Below are positions 41,045-52,780 of a stretch of DNA of 64,000 nt, one piece after another. Source of the DNA: JAOPZW01 sp963851295 (lineage in GTDB: Bacteria > Actinomycetota > Thermoleophilia > Solirubrobacterales > Solirubrobacteraceae); contig CAWKOS010000002.1 in NCBI GenBank assembly GCA_963851295.1, forward strand, positions 1-64,000, in the 5' to 3' direction. A program made the position numbers and the translations under genes. The notes under the pieces are model-generated. The model searched no databases and was not told where the DNA came from. It was given only the letters and a program-made list of their open reading frames with translations. Numbering within the stretch: the first letter of the stretch is position 1; each line of letters opens with the position of its first letter.

Positions 41045-41635
41045 CTACCCGCTCGACCGCCAGTCCGGCACGACGCTCGGATCGACGTGCAGGTTGTCGA
41101 GGATCGCCCATGCCTGGCGGTGGACATCGTCGGAGGCGTTCGGCCCGAAGGCCACCAGGACGTGGAAGTGGCGGCCGCCGTCGCTGAAGGTGAACCAGTG
41201 GTCGGTGAACCGCGCGCCCGGGGCGCACGCGTCGGCCTCGGACGGGCCTCCGAGCTCGGGGCCGAAGTGCGCGGGGCGGGCCGGGAAGCCGATCCACGCC
41301 GAACCGGGATCGAGGCCGCGCTCCTCGAGCGTGACGAAGGCGTCGCCGGGGCCGAGGTCCTGAAGGGCCGTGACCGGCATGTGCGAGCACACGTCCTGGT
41401 CGCGGTAGCGCAGGGGGTAGGTGGCGACGGCCAGCTCCTCGCGCGGGTCGACGAGATGGGGGGTGAGGCTCGCGGACGCGGCCTGCCAGCCGGCCGGCAG
41501 CGAGACGCTCAGCCCGTGCTCGCTGACCTCGACGGGCGTCGGCGCGGGCGCGGGCGCCTGGCGGGGCTCGGTCGCGGCCTCGCCGCAGCCCGCGGCGACG
41601 AGCGCGAGCGCGAGCAGGGCGAGGGCGGCACGCAC
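41045..41635 (-). CDS. Putative lipoprotein
   Basis: The product is 196 aa, GTG start. The signal ALALLALALVAAGC ends in a lipobox with the acylated Cys, and a Pro/Ala-rich linker follows. The domain has LSVSLPAGWQAASASLTPHL, PVTALQDLGPGDAFVTLEERG and ARFTDHWFTFSDGGRHFHVLVAFGPNAS, suggestive of a small beta fold. No known family recognised. The start lies 3 nt from the stop of the upstream acyl-CoA ligase, so the two are probably cotranscribed. Confidence 0.78.
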   Translation of the reverse strand: MRAALALLALALVAAGCGEAATEPRQAPAPAPTPVEVSEHGLSVSLPAGWQAASASLTPHLVDPREELAVATYPLRYRDQDVCSHMPVTALQDLGPGDAFVTLEERGLDPGSAWIGFPARPAHFGPELGGPSEADACAPGARFTDHWFTFSDGGRHFHVLVAFGPNASDDVHRQAWAILDNLHVDPSVVPDWRSSG

Positions 41636-41637
41636 CC

Positions 41638-43275
41638 CTAGGCGCTCCGCATCGCCGCGGCGTCCTGCAGCCCGAGCTGCTCGATCGTCGTCTCGCGCAT
41701 CTTGAACTTCTGCACCTTGCCGGTGACGGTCATCGGGAACGCGTCGACGAAGACGACGTAGCGCGGCACCTTGAAGTGCGCCACGCGGCCACGGCAGTAG
41801 TCGCGCACCGCGTCCTCGTCGAGCTCGGCGTCCGCCCGCGCGATGACCCACGCGCAGAGCTCCTCGCCGTACTTGGCGTCCGGGACACCGATGACCTGGA
41901 CGTCGGCGATGCCCTCGTGGGAGTAGAGGAACTCCTCGATCTCGCGCGGGTAGACGTTCTCGCCGCCGCGGATGACCATGTCCTTGCTGCGCCCGACGAT
42001 GTGGAGGTAGCCGCCCTCGTCCATGGTCGCGAGGTCGCCGGTGTGCATCCAGCCGGCGGGGTCCACCGCCTCGGCGGTGCGCTCCTCGTCCTGCCAGTAC
42101 CCGAGCATGACGCTGTAGCCGCGCGTGCACAGCTCGCCGGCGACGCCGCGCTCGACGACCAGCCCACCGTCCGGGTCGACGACCTTGATCTCGACGTGAG
42201 GGCCGGCGCGCCCGACGGTGCCGACGCGGCGCTCGAGCGTGTCGTCCATGCGCGTCTGCGTCGAGACGGGGGAGGTCTCCGTCATCCCGTAGCAGATGGC
42301 CACCTCGGTCATGTTCATGCGCTCGACGACCTTCTTCATGACCTCGATCGGGCACGGCGAGCCGGCCATGATCCCGGTGCGCAGCGAGCTCAGGTCGAAG
42401 CCGTCGAAGCCGTCGTGTTCGAGCATCGCGATGAACATGGTCGGCACGCCGTAGAGCGAGGTGACGCCCTCGGCGGCGACCGCCTCCAGCGTCGCCCCCG
42501 CGTCGAAGGCGGGCGCCGGGATCACGACGCAGCCGCCGTGAGCGAGGGTCCCGAGGTTGCCCATGACCATGCCGAAGCAGTGGTAGAACGGCACGGGCAG
42601 GCAGGTCACATCGTCCGGGCCGAGGTGGAGCAGCTCGGTAACGAAGAAGCCGTTGTTGAGGATGTTGTGGTGCGAGAGCGTCGCGCCCTTGGGGAAGCCC
42701 GTGGTGCCGCTCGTGTACTGGATGTTGATGGGGTCGTCGAACGCGAGGGACGCCATGCGAGCGGCGATCGCCTCACGGTCGGCCGGCGCCGTGACGAACT
42801 CCTCCCACTCGGGGCCGTCGACGAAGACGGTGCGCTCGAGGGCGTCGAGCCCGCCCGCGACCTCATCGATCATGGCCGCGTAGTCGCTGGTCTTGAAGGC
42901 GGTGGCGCTGAAGAGCAGCCGGACGCCCGACTGGCGCAGCACGTACTCGAGCTCGTGCGTGCGGTAGGCGGGGTTGACGTTGACGAGGATGGCGCCGACC
43001 TTCGCGGTGGCGTACTGGACGAGCAGCCACTCGGCGCAGTTCGGCGCCCAGATGCCGACGCGGTCGCCCACGCCGATCCCGGCGCGCAGGAGGGCGGAGG
43101 CGACGGCATCGACGGCGGCGTCGAGCTGCGCGTACGTCAGCCGCGCGTCCTGGTGGCGGCTGACGAGCGCCGGGCGGTCGGCGAAGCTGGCCGCCGTGCG
43201 CTCGAAGTGGGCCCCGATCGTGTCGCCGAGGAGCGGCGTGTCGGAGGTGCCGTGGCTGTAGGACGGAGCGGGCAT
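41638..43275 (-). CDS. AMP-dependent fatty-acyl-CoA synthetase
   Basis: The product is 545 aa. Motifs: IQYTSGTTGFPKGATLSHHN (A3), YGMTETSPVSTQ (A5), GWMHTGDLATMDEGGYLHIVGR (A7), KDMVIRGGENVYPREIE (A8) and VTGKVQKFKMRE (A10 Lys). It resembles medium-chain/propionate-like FadD enzymes. CLPVPFYHCFGMVMGN is the family-typical A4 region. ATG at 43275 (MPAPSYS) is preferred over 43290. It is divergent from glutamine synthetase, with 62 nt between, and is followed by a lipoprotein gene. Confidence 0.92.
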   Translation of the reverse strand: MPAPSYSHGTSDTPLLGDTIGAHFERTAASFADRPALVSRHQDARLTYAQLDAAVDAVASALLRAGIGVGDRVGIWAPNCAEWLLVQYATAKVGAILVNVNPAYRTHELEYVLRQSGVRLLFSATAFKTSDYAAMIDEVAGGLDALERTVFVDGPEWEEFVTAPADREAIAARMASLAFDDPINIQYTSGTTGFPKGATLSHHNILNNGFFVTELLHLGPDDVTCLPVPFYHCFGMVMGNLGTLAHGGCVVIPAPAFDAGATLEAVAAEGVTSLYGVPTMFIAMLEHDGFDGFDLSSLRTGIMAGSPCPIEVMKKVVERMNMTEVAICYGMTETSPVSTQTRMDDTLERRVGTVGRAGPHVEIKVVDPDGGLVVERGVAGELCTRGYSVMLGYWQDEERTAEAVDPAGWMHTGDLATMDEGGYLHIVGRSKDMVIRGGENVYPREIEEFLYSHEGIADVQVIGVPDAKYGEELCAWVIARADAELDEDAVRDYCRGRVAHFKVPRYVVFVDAFPMTVTGKVQKFKMRETTIEQLGLQDAAAMRSA

Positions 43276-43337
43276 GGCCGCATTGTCCACCCGCCGTCGC
43301 CCTGCGGTCCAGCCCGGCTCCGCTAGGTTTGCCGCCC

Positions 43338-44681
43338 ATGAGCGCGACCGAGCACCCGACCAGCGCCGACGACGTCAAGGCGATCGTCGACGAGCACGAC
43401 ATCCGCTTCATCCGCTTCTGGTTCACCGACATCCTCGGGCAGCTCAAGTCGTTCTCGATCAACGTGGCCGAGCTCGACGACGCCTTCGAGGGCGGGATGG
43501 GCTTCGACGGCTCCTCGATCACGGGCTTCAACGCCATCGAGGAGTCCGACATGATCGCCATGCCCGACCCGTCGACCTTCGCAGTGCTCCCGTGGCGGCC
43601 GGGCGCCCAGGGCGTGGCGCGGATGTTCTGCGACATCCTCACGCCCGAGCGCACGCCCTACGAGGGCGACCCGCGCCACGTCCTGCGCCGCGCGCTGCAG
43701 CGCGCCGACGCGATGGGCTTCGACACCTTCAACGTCGGCCCTGAGCTCGAGTACTTCCTCTTCAAGGACAAGGGCGGGACCGAGGTCCTCGACGAGGGCG
43801 GCTACTTCGACCTGACCACGCTCGACGCGGGCTCCGACGTGCGCCGCGAGACCGTGCTCGCGCTCGAGCAGCTCGGCATCCACGTCGAGTACACCCACCA
43901 CGAGGTCGGGCCCAGCCAGCACGAGATCGACATGCGCTACGCCAACGCGCTGAAGATGGCCGACGACTGCATGACCTACCGCATCACCGTCAAGGAGTAC
44001 GCCATGAAGTACGGCTGGCATGCGACCTTCATGCCCAAGCCGCTCTTCGGCGAGAACGGCTCGGGGATGCACACCCACATGAGCCTGTTCAGCGGCGGCA
44101 ACAACGCGATGTTCGACGCCGACGACCCGTACTTCCTCTCCGACGTCGGCAAGGCCTTCATCGCCGGCCAGCTCAAGCACGCGCGCGAGATCTCGTCGAT
44201 CTTCGCCCAGTGGGTGAACTCCTATAAGCGGCTCGTGCCCGGCTACGAGGCGCCCGTCTACGTGGCGTGGTCGCGGCGCAACCGCTCGGCGCTCGTCCGC
44301 GTCCCGCTCTACCACCCGGGCAAGGAGCAGGCGACGCGCATGGAGCTGCGCTGCCCGGACCCGGCGTGCAACCCCTACCTGACCTTCGCGGCGCTCCTGC
44401 AGGCGGGGCTCGAGGGCATCGAGAAGGGCTACGAGCTGCCCGAGCCGATGGAGAAGAACCTCTACCACCTGGCGCCCGACGACCGAAAGCGCCTCGGCAT
44501 CGAGCAGCTCCCGGAGACCCTGGGGGAGGCGATCGAGCTCACCGCCGAGTCCGAGCTCGTCCTGCGCACCCTCGGCGAGCACATGTTCAACCGCTTCGTC
44601 GAGATCAAGCGCCAGGAGTGGGAGGACTACCGCGTGCAGGTCACGCAGTGGGAGCTCGACCGCTACCTGCCCGTGCTCTGA
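43338..44681 (+). CDS. glnA: Glutamine synthetase, type I
   Basis: The product is 447 aa. GFDGSSITGF (beta-grasp), GPELEYFLF (metal Glu), NGSGMHTHMSL, NSYKRLVPGYEAPVYVAWSRRNRSA and RMELRCPDPACNPYL are complete active-site blocks. It makes glutamine from glutamate, ammonia and ATP. The length and absence of the extra insertion fit the GSI-alpha group. The Tyr of the adenylylation loop is present (EKNLYHLAP), but sequence around it deviates. Start at ATG 43338 follows the promoter gap with the divergent acyl-CoA ligase. Confidence 0.95.
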   Translation: MSATEHPTSADDVKAIVDEHDIRFIRFWFTDILGQLKSFSINVAELDDAFEGGMGFDGSSITGFNAIEESDMIAMPDPSTFAVLPWRPGAQGVARMFCDILTPERTPYEGDPRHVLRRALQRADAMGFDTFNVGPELEYFLFKDKGGTEVLDEGGYFDLTTLDAGSDVRRETVLALEQLGIHVEYTHHEVGPSQHEIDMRYANALKMADDCMTYRITVKEYAMKYGWHATFMPKPLFGENGSGMHTHMSLFSGGNNAMFDADDPYFLSDVGKAFIAGQLKHAREISSIFAQWVNSYKRLVPGYEAPVYVAWSRRNRSALVRVPLYHPGKEQATRMELRCPDPACNPYLTFAALLQAGLEGIEKGYELPEPMEKNLYHLAPDDRKRLGIEQLPETLGEAIELTAESELVLRTLGEHMFNRFVEIKRQEWEDYRVQVTQWELDRYLPVL

Positions 44682-46045
44682 CAGGCGCGCCGCGCAGGTG
44701 CGCAACTGCGCGCCGGCCGGCGAGTTGAGATCGCCAACGGGGCCGCCGAGGGGGGGAAGGGGTCCCGTGCGCGGGAGCCGCCTGACCCCGCCGCCGGTGG
44801 TCGGGCGGCTCCGCGCAGCAAGGGGCGGCCGGGCGGCTCCGCGCCGCTGGGGTGCACCGGCCGAGGGACGAGACTGTGCCTTGAGCGCTGCGCCACCGGT
44901 CATGAGATTCCGGGGCGTGGACACGGCGACGGAGGCGCTCGTCTTCGATCCCGCCTGCGGGCAGTGGTTCATCGGCGCCTACGACGACGTCGTCGCCCTG
45001 CTCTCCGACCCGCGGCTGACCAACGACCGCATGCACGGCTTCGCCGCTCGCGCGCCCGCGGCGGCGCTCGAGGCGGTCGACCGCCACGCGCGCTGGATCA
45101 TCAGCCCCGAGGGCGCCGACTACTCGTGGCTGCGCCCCGTCCTGCACGCGGGACTGCGCGCCGCCGGCAGCAGGGAGGCCGAGCGGGCCGCCGCCCGGGC
45201 GGCCCACGAGCTGCTCGACGAGCTCCTCGCGCGCGAGCGCTTCGACGCGGTCTCCGACTACGCGCTGGCCTTCGGCGGGCTCGTGCTCGCCGACCTGCTC
45301 GGGGTCCCGCGCGCGGACGCCGCGCGCCTCATGGGCTGGGCGCTCGACTTCGTCGCCTTCTTCAACGACGTCGAGATCACGGCCGCGGGCGCCGAGCGGA
45401 TGGCGCGCAGCGCGGCCGCGCTCACGGCCTACGCGCACGCGCTGCTCGGCGCCGAGAGCCCGCGGGCGCGCGGCGGCCTGCTCGGGCGCGCGGCGACGGC
45501 CGCCGTCCGCGCCGGGCAGGAGCTCGGCGACGAGGCCGTCGGCAACGTCGCGCTGCCGTTCCTCACCGGCCAGGTCGCGGTCGCGCAGCTCGTCGCCAAC
45601 GCCGCCTGGCTGCTGCTCACCCACGAGGACCAGCGCGCCAGGCTCGCGGCGCAGCCGGGCCTGCTCTCCGGAGCGATCGCCGAGACGCTGCGCTGCCTGC
45701 CGCCCGCGTCGCTGGCCCCGCGGATCGCGCTCGAGCCCGTCGACCTCCACGGCCGGCGGATCGAGCCCGGGCAGGTCGTCCAGCTCAACCTCGCGGAAGC
45801 CAACCGCGACCCGGCGCGCTTCCCGCGGCCGGACCGCTTCGACATCGCCCGCCGCGAGCCCGGAGCCCTGGGGTTCGGCCACGGCCCGCACACGTGCGTC
45901 GCGGCCGGGCTGGGGAGGATGCAGGCGACCGTCGCCCTGCGCGCGCTGCTGGAGCGCGCGCCCGGCATGGCCCTCGACCCCGAGCACGACGTCGCGTGGA
46001 GCCCGCTCGCGGGCGTGGACGGGCCCGAGGCGCTGAGCGTGCGCC

Positions 46046-48015
<1,970 letters not shown>

Positions 48016-48016
<1 letters not shown>

Positions 48017-49956
48017 CAGCCCAACTGTAGGAGCCTCGGGAAGCGGGGCAGCTCCACGTGCGCCGGTGCGCTGACGACGCTGGCCGCGCGGACGATGTGC
48101 GTGCTCACTTTGTGCCCGTCGAGACGGCCCGTGACCAGGCCGCCCGGATGGAAGGTCAGCTTCCCGTGGGGCGCGGCCTTGCCGCTGATCGTGAGCGTCG
48201 CCGCGCCGGCGGCCACCGGCACGGCGCCGTTGACCGACACGCCGGGCACGTACTCGACCTTGTGCAGGTTGTAGGTCCGCCCCGCGGCGACGGCGCGCCC
48301 GGAGCGCAGGCCGGCGACCTTGGCGCCGACGGGCGTGGACTGCCCGACGGCGATCTCGTCGCCGAGGAATTGGAGCTTGACGTCACGGACGGTGGCCGTC
48401 ACCGCGTTGACCGTCTTGAGGAGCTTCGTGCGCCCGGGCACCCGCGACAGGCGCGTGGGGGCGATCGGCGAGGGCGGGATCACCTGTGGCGAGCTCGTGC
48501 ACTGAGGGACCCCGGTGCCCGCGAAGAAGCCGGCGATCGCGTTCTTCGAGCAGTCGCTGAGGTCGCTGGTGACCACCGAGTGCCCGGTGAAGGGGACGGC
48601 CACGAGCTGGGCGCCCGGGATCCGCGACGCCACCGACAGCGCGTCCTCGCGCGGCGTGCGCAGGTCGCCGCCGCCGGAGAGGATCAGGGTCGGGACGGCC
48701 GGCAGCGCGGTCGGCGCCGCCGGCGGCGGGCTGGCGTTCGGCCACGCGACGCAGACCGGGATCGCCTCGCTGCGCAGCGCGACCTTGTAGGTGAAGGGCT
48801 GGAAGTCGGTCGGCGGGTGGGCGCGCGCGGCGTTGACCGCCTGCGCGGCGCGCTGCTCGGGGCCGGCGGTGCGGTCCCACGGGAAGCTCGACTCCTCGCA
48901 GCGGGTGGCGACGAAGAGCGCGTCGGAGTCGGTCTCGTCGAGTGGGCTCTGCAGGCGGACGGGGTCCAGGCGGCTGCGCAGGCGCGCGCTCGGGATGCCC
49001 GTGAGGCCCTTGGCGCGCAGGAGCAGGCGCAGGAGCGGGCGCTTGTCGTCCTTGATCGCGCTGCGCATGGCACCCGGCAGGTCGGCGCGCAGGGTCGGGT
49101 TCAGATCGCCGGCGAGCAGGATGTCCAGCAGCCCGTCCTGGTCGAGCGTCGCGTTCAGGGTCAGGCCGCTGGGCGTGTTGACCTTGCCGCGCATCGACTT
49201 GCGCCCGAGGCGGTGGACGAGGTTGAAGAGGTCGTGGCCGACGTTCTTGGTGATCCCCTTGCACCCGCCGGTGGAGCACAGCTCGCCCAGCGCGCGCGGC
49301 ATCGTCTTGAAGGTCGAGACGTTCAGGACGTCGGAGCCCTCGGGAGGCACGACCGAGTCGAGCACGAGCGCTTCGACGTTGGCGGGGTACTTGGCGGCGT
49401 AGTCGAGCGCGACCTTGGTGCCGTAGGAGACGCCGAAGAGGACGAGCTTCTGGTAGCCGGACTCGACGCGGATCGCCTCGATGTCGTCGACGGAGTCGGA
49501 GGTGCGGTAGAAGCCGCGCGCGGGGCCGAGCTGGTTGGCGCAGGCCGCGACGGCGTCGGCGATCGAGCCGACCGAGTTCTCGAAGGCCGGGCAGCTCAGG
49601 CGCCCGGAGCTGCCGGTGCCGCGCTGGTCGAAGACGAGCAGGTCGCGGTTGGCGAGCGCGGGTCCGAGGATCGAGGCGAAGTCCGGCGTGGCGGGCAGCG
49701 CCGCCTGGCCGGGGCCGCCGGCGAGCGCGACGACCGCGGTCGCGGTCGGGTTGCTGGAGGCGACCGCACGCTTGATGTTGAGCGTCAGCGTGCCCGGGAC
49801 GGCGCCGGCGCGGTCGATCGGGACCGGCAGCTGCCCGCACTGGAAGCCCGCCGGCTGGCACGGGACATACGCAATGGCCGCCTGCGCGGCCGGTGCGGTG
49901 GTCAGGACGATCGCGGCGGCTGCCAGGACCACCGCAGAGAGGGACCGGGCGCGCAT
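48016..49956 (-). CDS. Secreted alpha/beta hydrolase (tripeptidyl-aminopeptidase-like)
   Basis: The product is 646 aa. A signal peptide (residues 1-27, AAQA) precedes an alpha/beta fold with VVALAGGPGQAALP, LLVFDQRGTGSS, nucleophile elbow LFGVSYGTKVAL (GxSxG) and LILSGGGDLRTPREDAL (Asp), and His in PFTGHSVVTSD. The C-terminal TAP-like cap is followed by an extra beta-rich domain of about 130 residues (VRDVKLQFLGDEIAVGQSTP). Members remove N-terminal peptides or hydrolyse esters outside the cell. ATG at 49956 starts the signal peptide. Confidence 0.88.
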
Positions 49957-49990
49957 GGGTCCAGGCAGGGTACCCACTAGTGTCCGGCCC

Positions 49991-50383
49991 ATGTCCCGCC
50001 ACCGCGAAGCCGTGACGGCAGCCGGTGCCCCCGCCGCCGTCGGCCCCTACAGCCACGCCGTGACGAGCGGCGGGCTGCTCTTCTGCTCCGGCCAGACGCC
50101 GCTGGACCCCGACACGGGCAAGCTCGTCGAGGGCTCGATCGGCGACCAGACGCGCCGCTGCCTGGAGAACCTGCAGATCGTCTGCCAGGCGGCGGGCGCC
50201 TCGCTGGGGGACGCCGTGCGCCTCGGCGTCTATGTCACCGACATGGCGACCTTCCCGCAGGTCAACGAGGCCTACGCGACCTTCTTCGGCGACGGGCCGC
50301 CCGCGCGCAGCACGATCGGCGTCGCCTCGCTGCCGCTCGGCGCGCAGGTCGAGATCGACGCGATCGTCGCCCTGTCCTCCTGA
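49991..50383 (+). CDS. ridA: RidA family reactive intermediate deaminase
   Basis: The product is 130 aa. AVTAAGAPAAVGPYSHAVTS, LFCSGQTPLDPDTGKLV and QTRRCLENLQIV, then the Arg in PPARSTIGVASLPLGAQVEIDAIV are the YjgF/RidA blocks; the Arg that binds the substrate carboxylate is present. It hydrolyses 2-aminoacrylate/iminobutyrate released by threonine/serine dehydratase. The next gene, 17 nt downstream, is threonine dehydratase, so the two form an operon with direct metabolic coupling. Confidence 0.93.
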   Translation: MSRHREAVTAAGAPAAVGPYSHAVTSGGLLFCSGQTPLDPDTGKLVEGSIGDQTRRCLENLQIVCQAAGASLGDAVRLGVYVTDMATFPQVNEAYATFFGDGPPARSTIGVASLPLGAQVEIDAIVALSS

Positions 50384-50399
50384 TCGCCGCCGCGGCGCC

Positions 50400-51632
50400 A
50401 TGGCCACCTCGCCCACCCAGGCCTCGGTCACCGCACAGGACGTGCGGCGCGCGGCCGCCGCGATCGGCGACGTGGCCAAGCACACCCCGGTCCTGCCCTC
50501 GCTGACGCTCACGCAGCGCCTCGGCGGCGAGGTCGCGCTCAAGGCCGAGAGCCTGCAGCGCACGGGCTCGTTCAAGATCCGCGGCGCGCTGAACAAGCTC
50601 GCGGCGCTGGGGGAGGGGTGCGCTCAGGGCGTCACGGCGGGCAGCGCCGGCAACCACGCGTGGGCGCTCGCCCAGGCGGCGCACGTGCGCGGCGTCCCGT
50701 GCGAGGTCTTCATGCCCATCGAGGCGCCGCTCTCGAAGGCCGAGGGCTGCAGCGCGTTGGGCGCGATCGTCCATCGCGGCGGCCACTCGGTCGAGGACTG
50801 CGTCGCCGCCGCGCGGGCGCGCGCGCAGGAGGCCGGGATGGCCTTCGTGCACCCCTTCGACGACCCCGACGTCGTCGCGGGGCAGGGCACGCTCGGCCTC
50901 GAGCTGCTCGAGGACGTCCCCGACCTCGCGAAGGTGATCGTCCCGGTCGGCGGCGGCGGGCTGGCCAGCGGGGTCGCCATCGCGGTCAAGTCGGCGCGGC
51001 CGCAGACCGAGGTCGTCGGCGTCCAGGTCGACACCATGGCGAGCTATCCGGAGTCGCTGCGCCGCGGCGAGCCCGTCGAGGTGCCGCCGGGCCTGACCAT
51101 CGCCGACGGCATCGCGGTCAAGCGCCCCGGCGAGCTCACGCTCGGCCTCGTGCGCCAGTGGCTCGACGACGTGGTCGTCGTGCCCGAGGACGACGTCGCC
51201 GAGGCGATGGTGCTGCTCATGGAGAAGGCCAAGCTCGTCGTCGAGGGCGCGGGGGCGGTCGGCGTCGCGGCGCTGCTCGGCGGCCAGGTCGCGCCCGCCG
51301 CGAGCGGGACGACGGTCGTCGTGCTCAGCGGCGGCAACGTCGACGCCGGCCTGCTGGCCTCGATCGCCCGGCGCCACGAGAGCGAGGCCGGGCGCCGGCT
51401 CGTGGTCTTCACGCGCGTGCCCGACCGCCCCGGCTCGCTGGCGCGGCTGCTCTCGCTGGTGGGCGAGGCGGGCGCCAACCTCGTCGACGTCGAGCACCTG
51501 CGCGAGGGGCTCGACCTGCACGTGCGCGAGACCGCGGTGCAGCTCGTGCTCGAGACGCGCGGGCGCGAGCACGCCAACGACGTGCTCGCGCAGGTGCGCG
51601 ACGCGGGCTACGAGGCCCGCGTCGTGCGCTAG
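50400..51632 (+). CDS. ilvA: Threonine ammonia-lyase (dehydratase) with ACT domain
   Basis: The product is 410 aa. The PLP-binding Lys is in TGSFKIRGALNKL, followed by AGSAGNHAWALAQA, PVGGGGLASGV and the Ser/Gly region VVVLSGGNVDAGL. The C-terminal 80 residues are a single ACT domain (FTRVPDRPGSLARLLSLVGE), for allosteric control. It converts threonine to 2-oxobutanoate for isoleucine synthesis, or degrades it. RidA, encoded just upstream, removes its reactive product. One ACT domain fits the biodegradative/actinobacterial short form. Confidence 0.93.
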   Translation: MATSPTQASVTAQDVRRAAAAIGDVAKHTPVLPSLTLTQRLGGEVALKAESLQRTGSFKIRGALNKLAALGEGCAQGVTAGSAGNHAWALAQAAHVRGVPCEVFMPIEAPLSKAEGCSALGAIVHRGGHSVEDCVAAARARAQEAGMAFVHPFDDPDVVAGQGTLGLELLEDVPDLAKVIVPVGGGGLASGVAIAVKSARPQTEVVGVQVDTMASYPESLRRGEPVEVPPGLTIADGIAVKRPGELTLGLVRQWLDDVVVVPEDDVAEAMVLLMEKAKLVVEGAGAVGVAALLGGQVAPAASGTTVVVLSGGNVDAGLLASIARRHESEAGRRLVVFTRVPDRPGSLARLLSLVGEAGANLVDVEHLREGLDLHVRETAVQLVLETRGREHANDVLAQVRDAGYEARVVR

Positions 51633-51641
51633 GTCTCGCGC

Positions 51642-52715
51642 CTAGCCGATGCCCAGGCCGTAGAGGCCACCGTACGGGTCGGCCTGCTGGCCGCCGCCGT
51701 AGGGGTCGGCCTGCTGGCCCTGGTCTGCTGCTGCTGCTGCTGGTCCTGCTGCTGCTGGAGCTGCTGCTGCAGGAGCTGGCTCCAGGGGTCCTGCGCCTGG
51801 GGGTCCTGCTGCTGCGGGTCCTGCTGTCTGCTGCTGCTGCTGCTGCGGGTCCTGCTGCTGGGGATCCTGGCCCTGCTGCTGCTGCAGCTGGCCCCACGGA
51901 TCCTGCTGCTGCTGGTCCTGCTGGTTCTGCTGGGCCTGCTGATCGGGAGCGAGCTTGCCGCTCTGCGCCTCGTTGACGAAGGTCTTGACGGTGTTCGAGG
52001 GGATCGCGAAGCCGATGCCGACGTTGCCGCCCTCGCCGCCGCCGGTCTGGCCGGTCTCGATCTGCGAGTTGACGCCGATGACCTGCCCGTCGCCGTTGAG
52101 CAGCGGGCCGCCGGAGTTGCCCGGGTTCAGCGCGGCGTCGGTCTGGATGGCGCCGCTGATCTTGGCCCCGTCGGGAGCCTGGAGGTCGCGGTTGAGAGCC
52201 GAGACGATGCCGGTGGTGAAAGTGTGGTCGAGGCCGAACGGGTTGCCGATCGCGTAGGTCGCGTCGCCGACGCCGACCGACGAGGAGTCGGCGAGCTGGA
52301 GGGTCTTGAGGTTGCTGGCGTCGACCTTCAGGAGCGCAAGGTCACGCGAGGGGTCGGCGCCCACGACCTTGGCCGGCTGGGCCTTCTGGCTCGTGCCCAC
52401 CATGACCTGGACCTGGGAGGCCCCGTCGACGACGTGGTCGTTGGTGACGATAAGGCCGTCCTTGGAGATGACGAAGCCCGAGCCCGTCGCCTGGCCCTGC
52501 GGGGTGTCGGCGACGATGTAGGTGACGGCGTCCTTGGCCGCGTTGTAGATGGCGCTCGGGGTCGAGTTGGCGGCGATCGCATGAGCCGACGCCGTGGTGT
52601 TGGTACTCGTCGCCGCGGACGACGAGTGGTTCAGGACTCCATGCGCGATGGCGCCACCCCCGCCCAAGGCGAGGGCCGCGGCGAGACCACCGGCGAGCAT
52701 CTTCGGATATGGCAT
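51642..52715 (-). CDS. HtrA/DegP-like trypsin-fold protease with Gln-rich tail, no PDZ
   Basis: The product is 357 aa. An N-terminal membrane anchor (about 4-26) is followed by a chymotrypsin-fold domain with His (VTNDHVVDG), Asp (SRDLALLKVD) and Ser (DAALNPGNSGGPLLNGDGQV). The usual PDZ domain is missing. The C-terminal 100 residues are Gln/Pro/Asp-rich, then Ala/Pro/Gly-rich, ending QADPYGG repeats and GLYGLGIG. A segment of the tail is read in another frame than its repeats (see the repeat entry). It likely acts in the cell envelope. Confidence 0.9.
   Translation of the reverse strand: MPYPKMLAGGLAAALALGGGGAIAHGVLNHSSSAATSTNTTASAHAIAANSTPSAIYNAAKDAVTYIVADTPQGQATGSGFVISKDGLIVTNDHVVDGASQVQVMVGTSQKAQPAKVVGADPSRDLALLKVDASNLKTLQLADSSSVGVGDATYAIGNPFGLDHTFTTGIVSALNRDLQAPDGAKISGAIQTDAALNPGNSGGPLLNGDGQVIGVNSQIETGQTGGGEGGNVGIGFAIPSNTVKTFVNEAQSGKLAPDQQAQQNQQDQQQQDPWGQLQQQQGQDPQQQDPQQQQQQTAGPAAAGPPGAGPLEPAPAAAAPAAAGPAAAAADQGQQADPYGGGQQADPYGGLYGLGIG
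51722..51945. repeat. CTG/CAG triplet microsatellite in the protease tail
   Basis: Runs of (CTG)n on the plus strand, CAG in the coding strand, interrupted by GTC (Asp) and GGG/GGA (Pro), encode Gln-Asp-Pro repeats. Between about 51730 and 51826 the reading frame is shifted by one base relative to the rest, so the same repeat is read as Ala-Gly-Pro; the original frame returns after this. Confidence 0.85.
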
Positions 52716-52780
52716 GCGACGCAGGGTGCGACACGTTGCTGACCGGTGGTTAAGGACATTCCAAGGAGAACATAAGCCCC

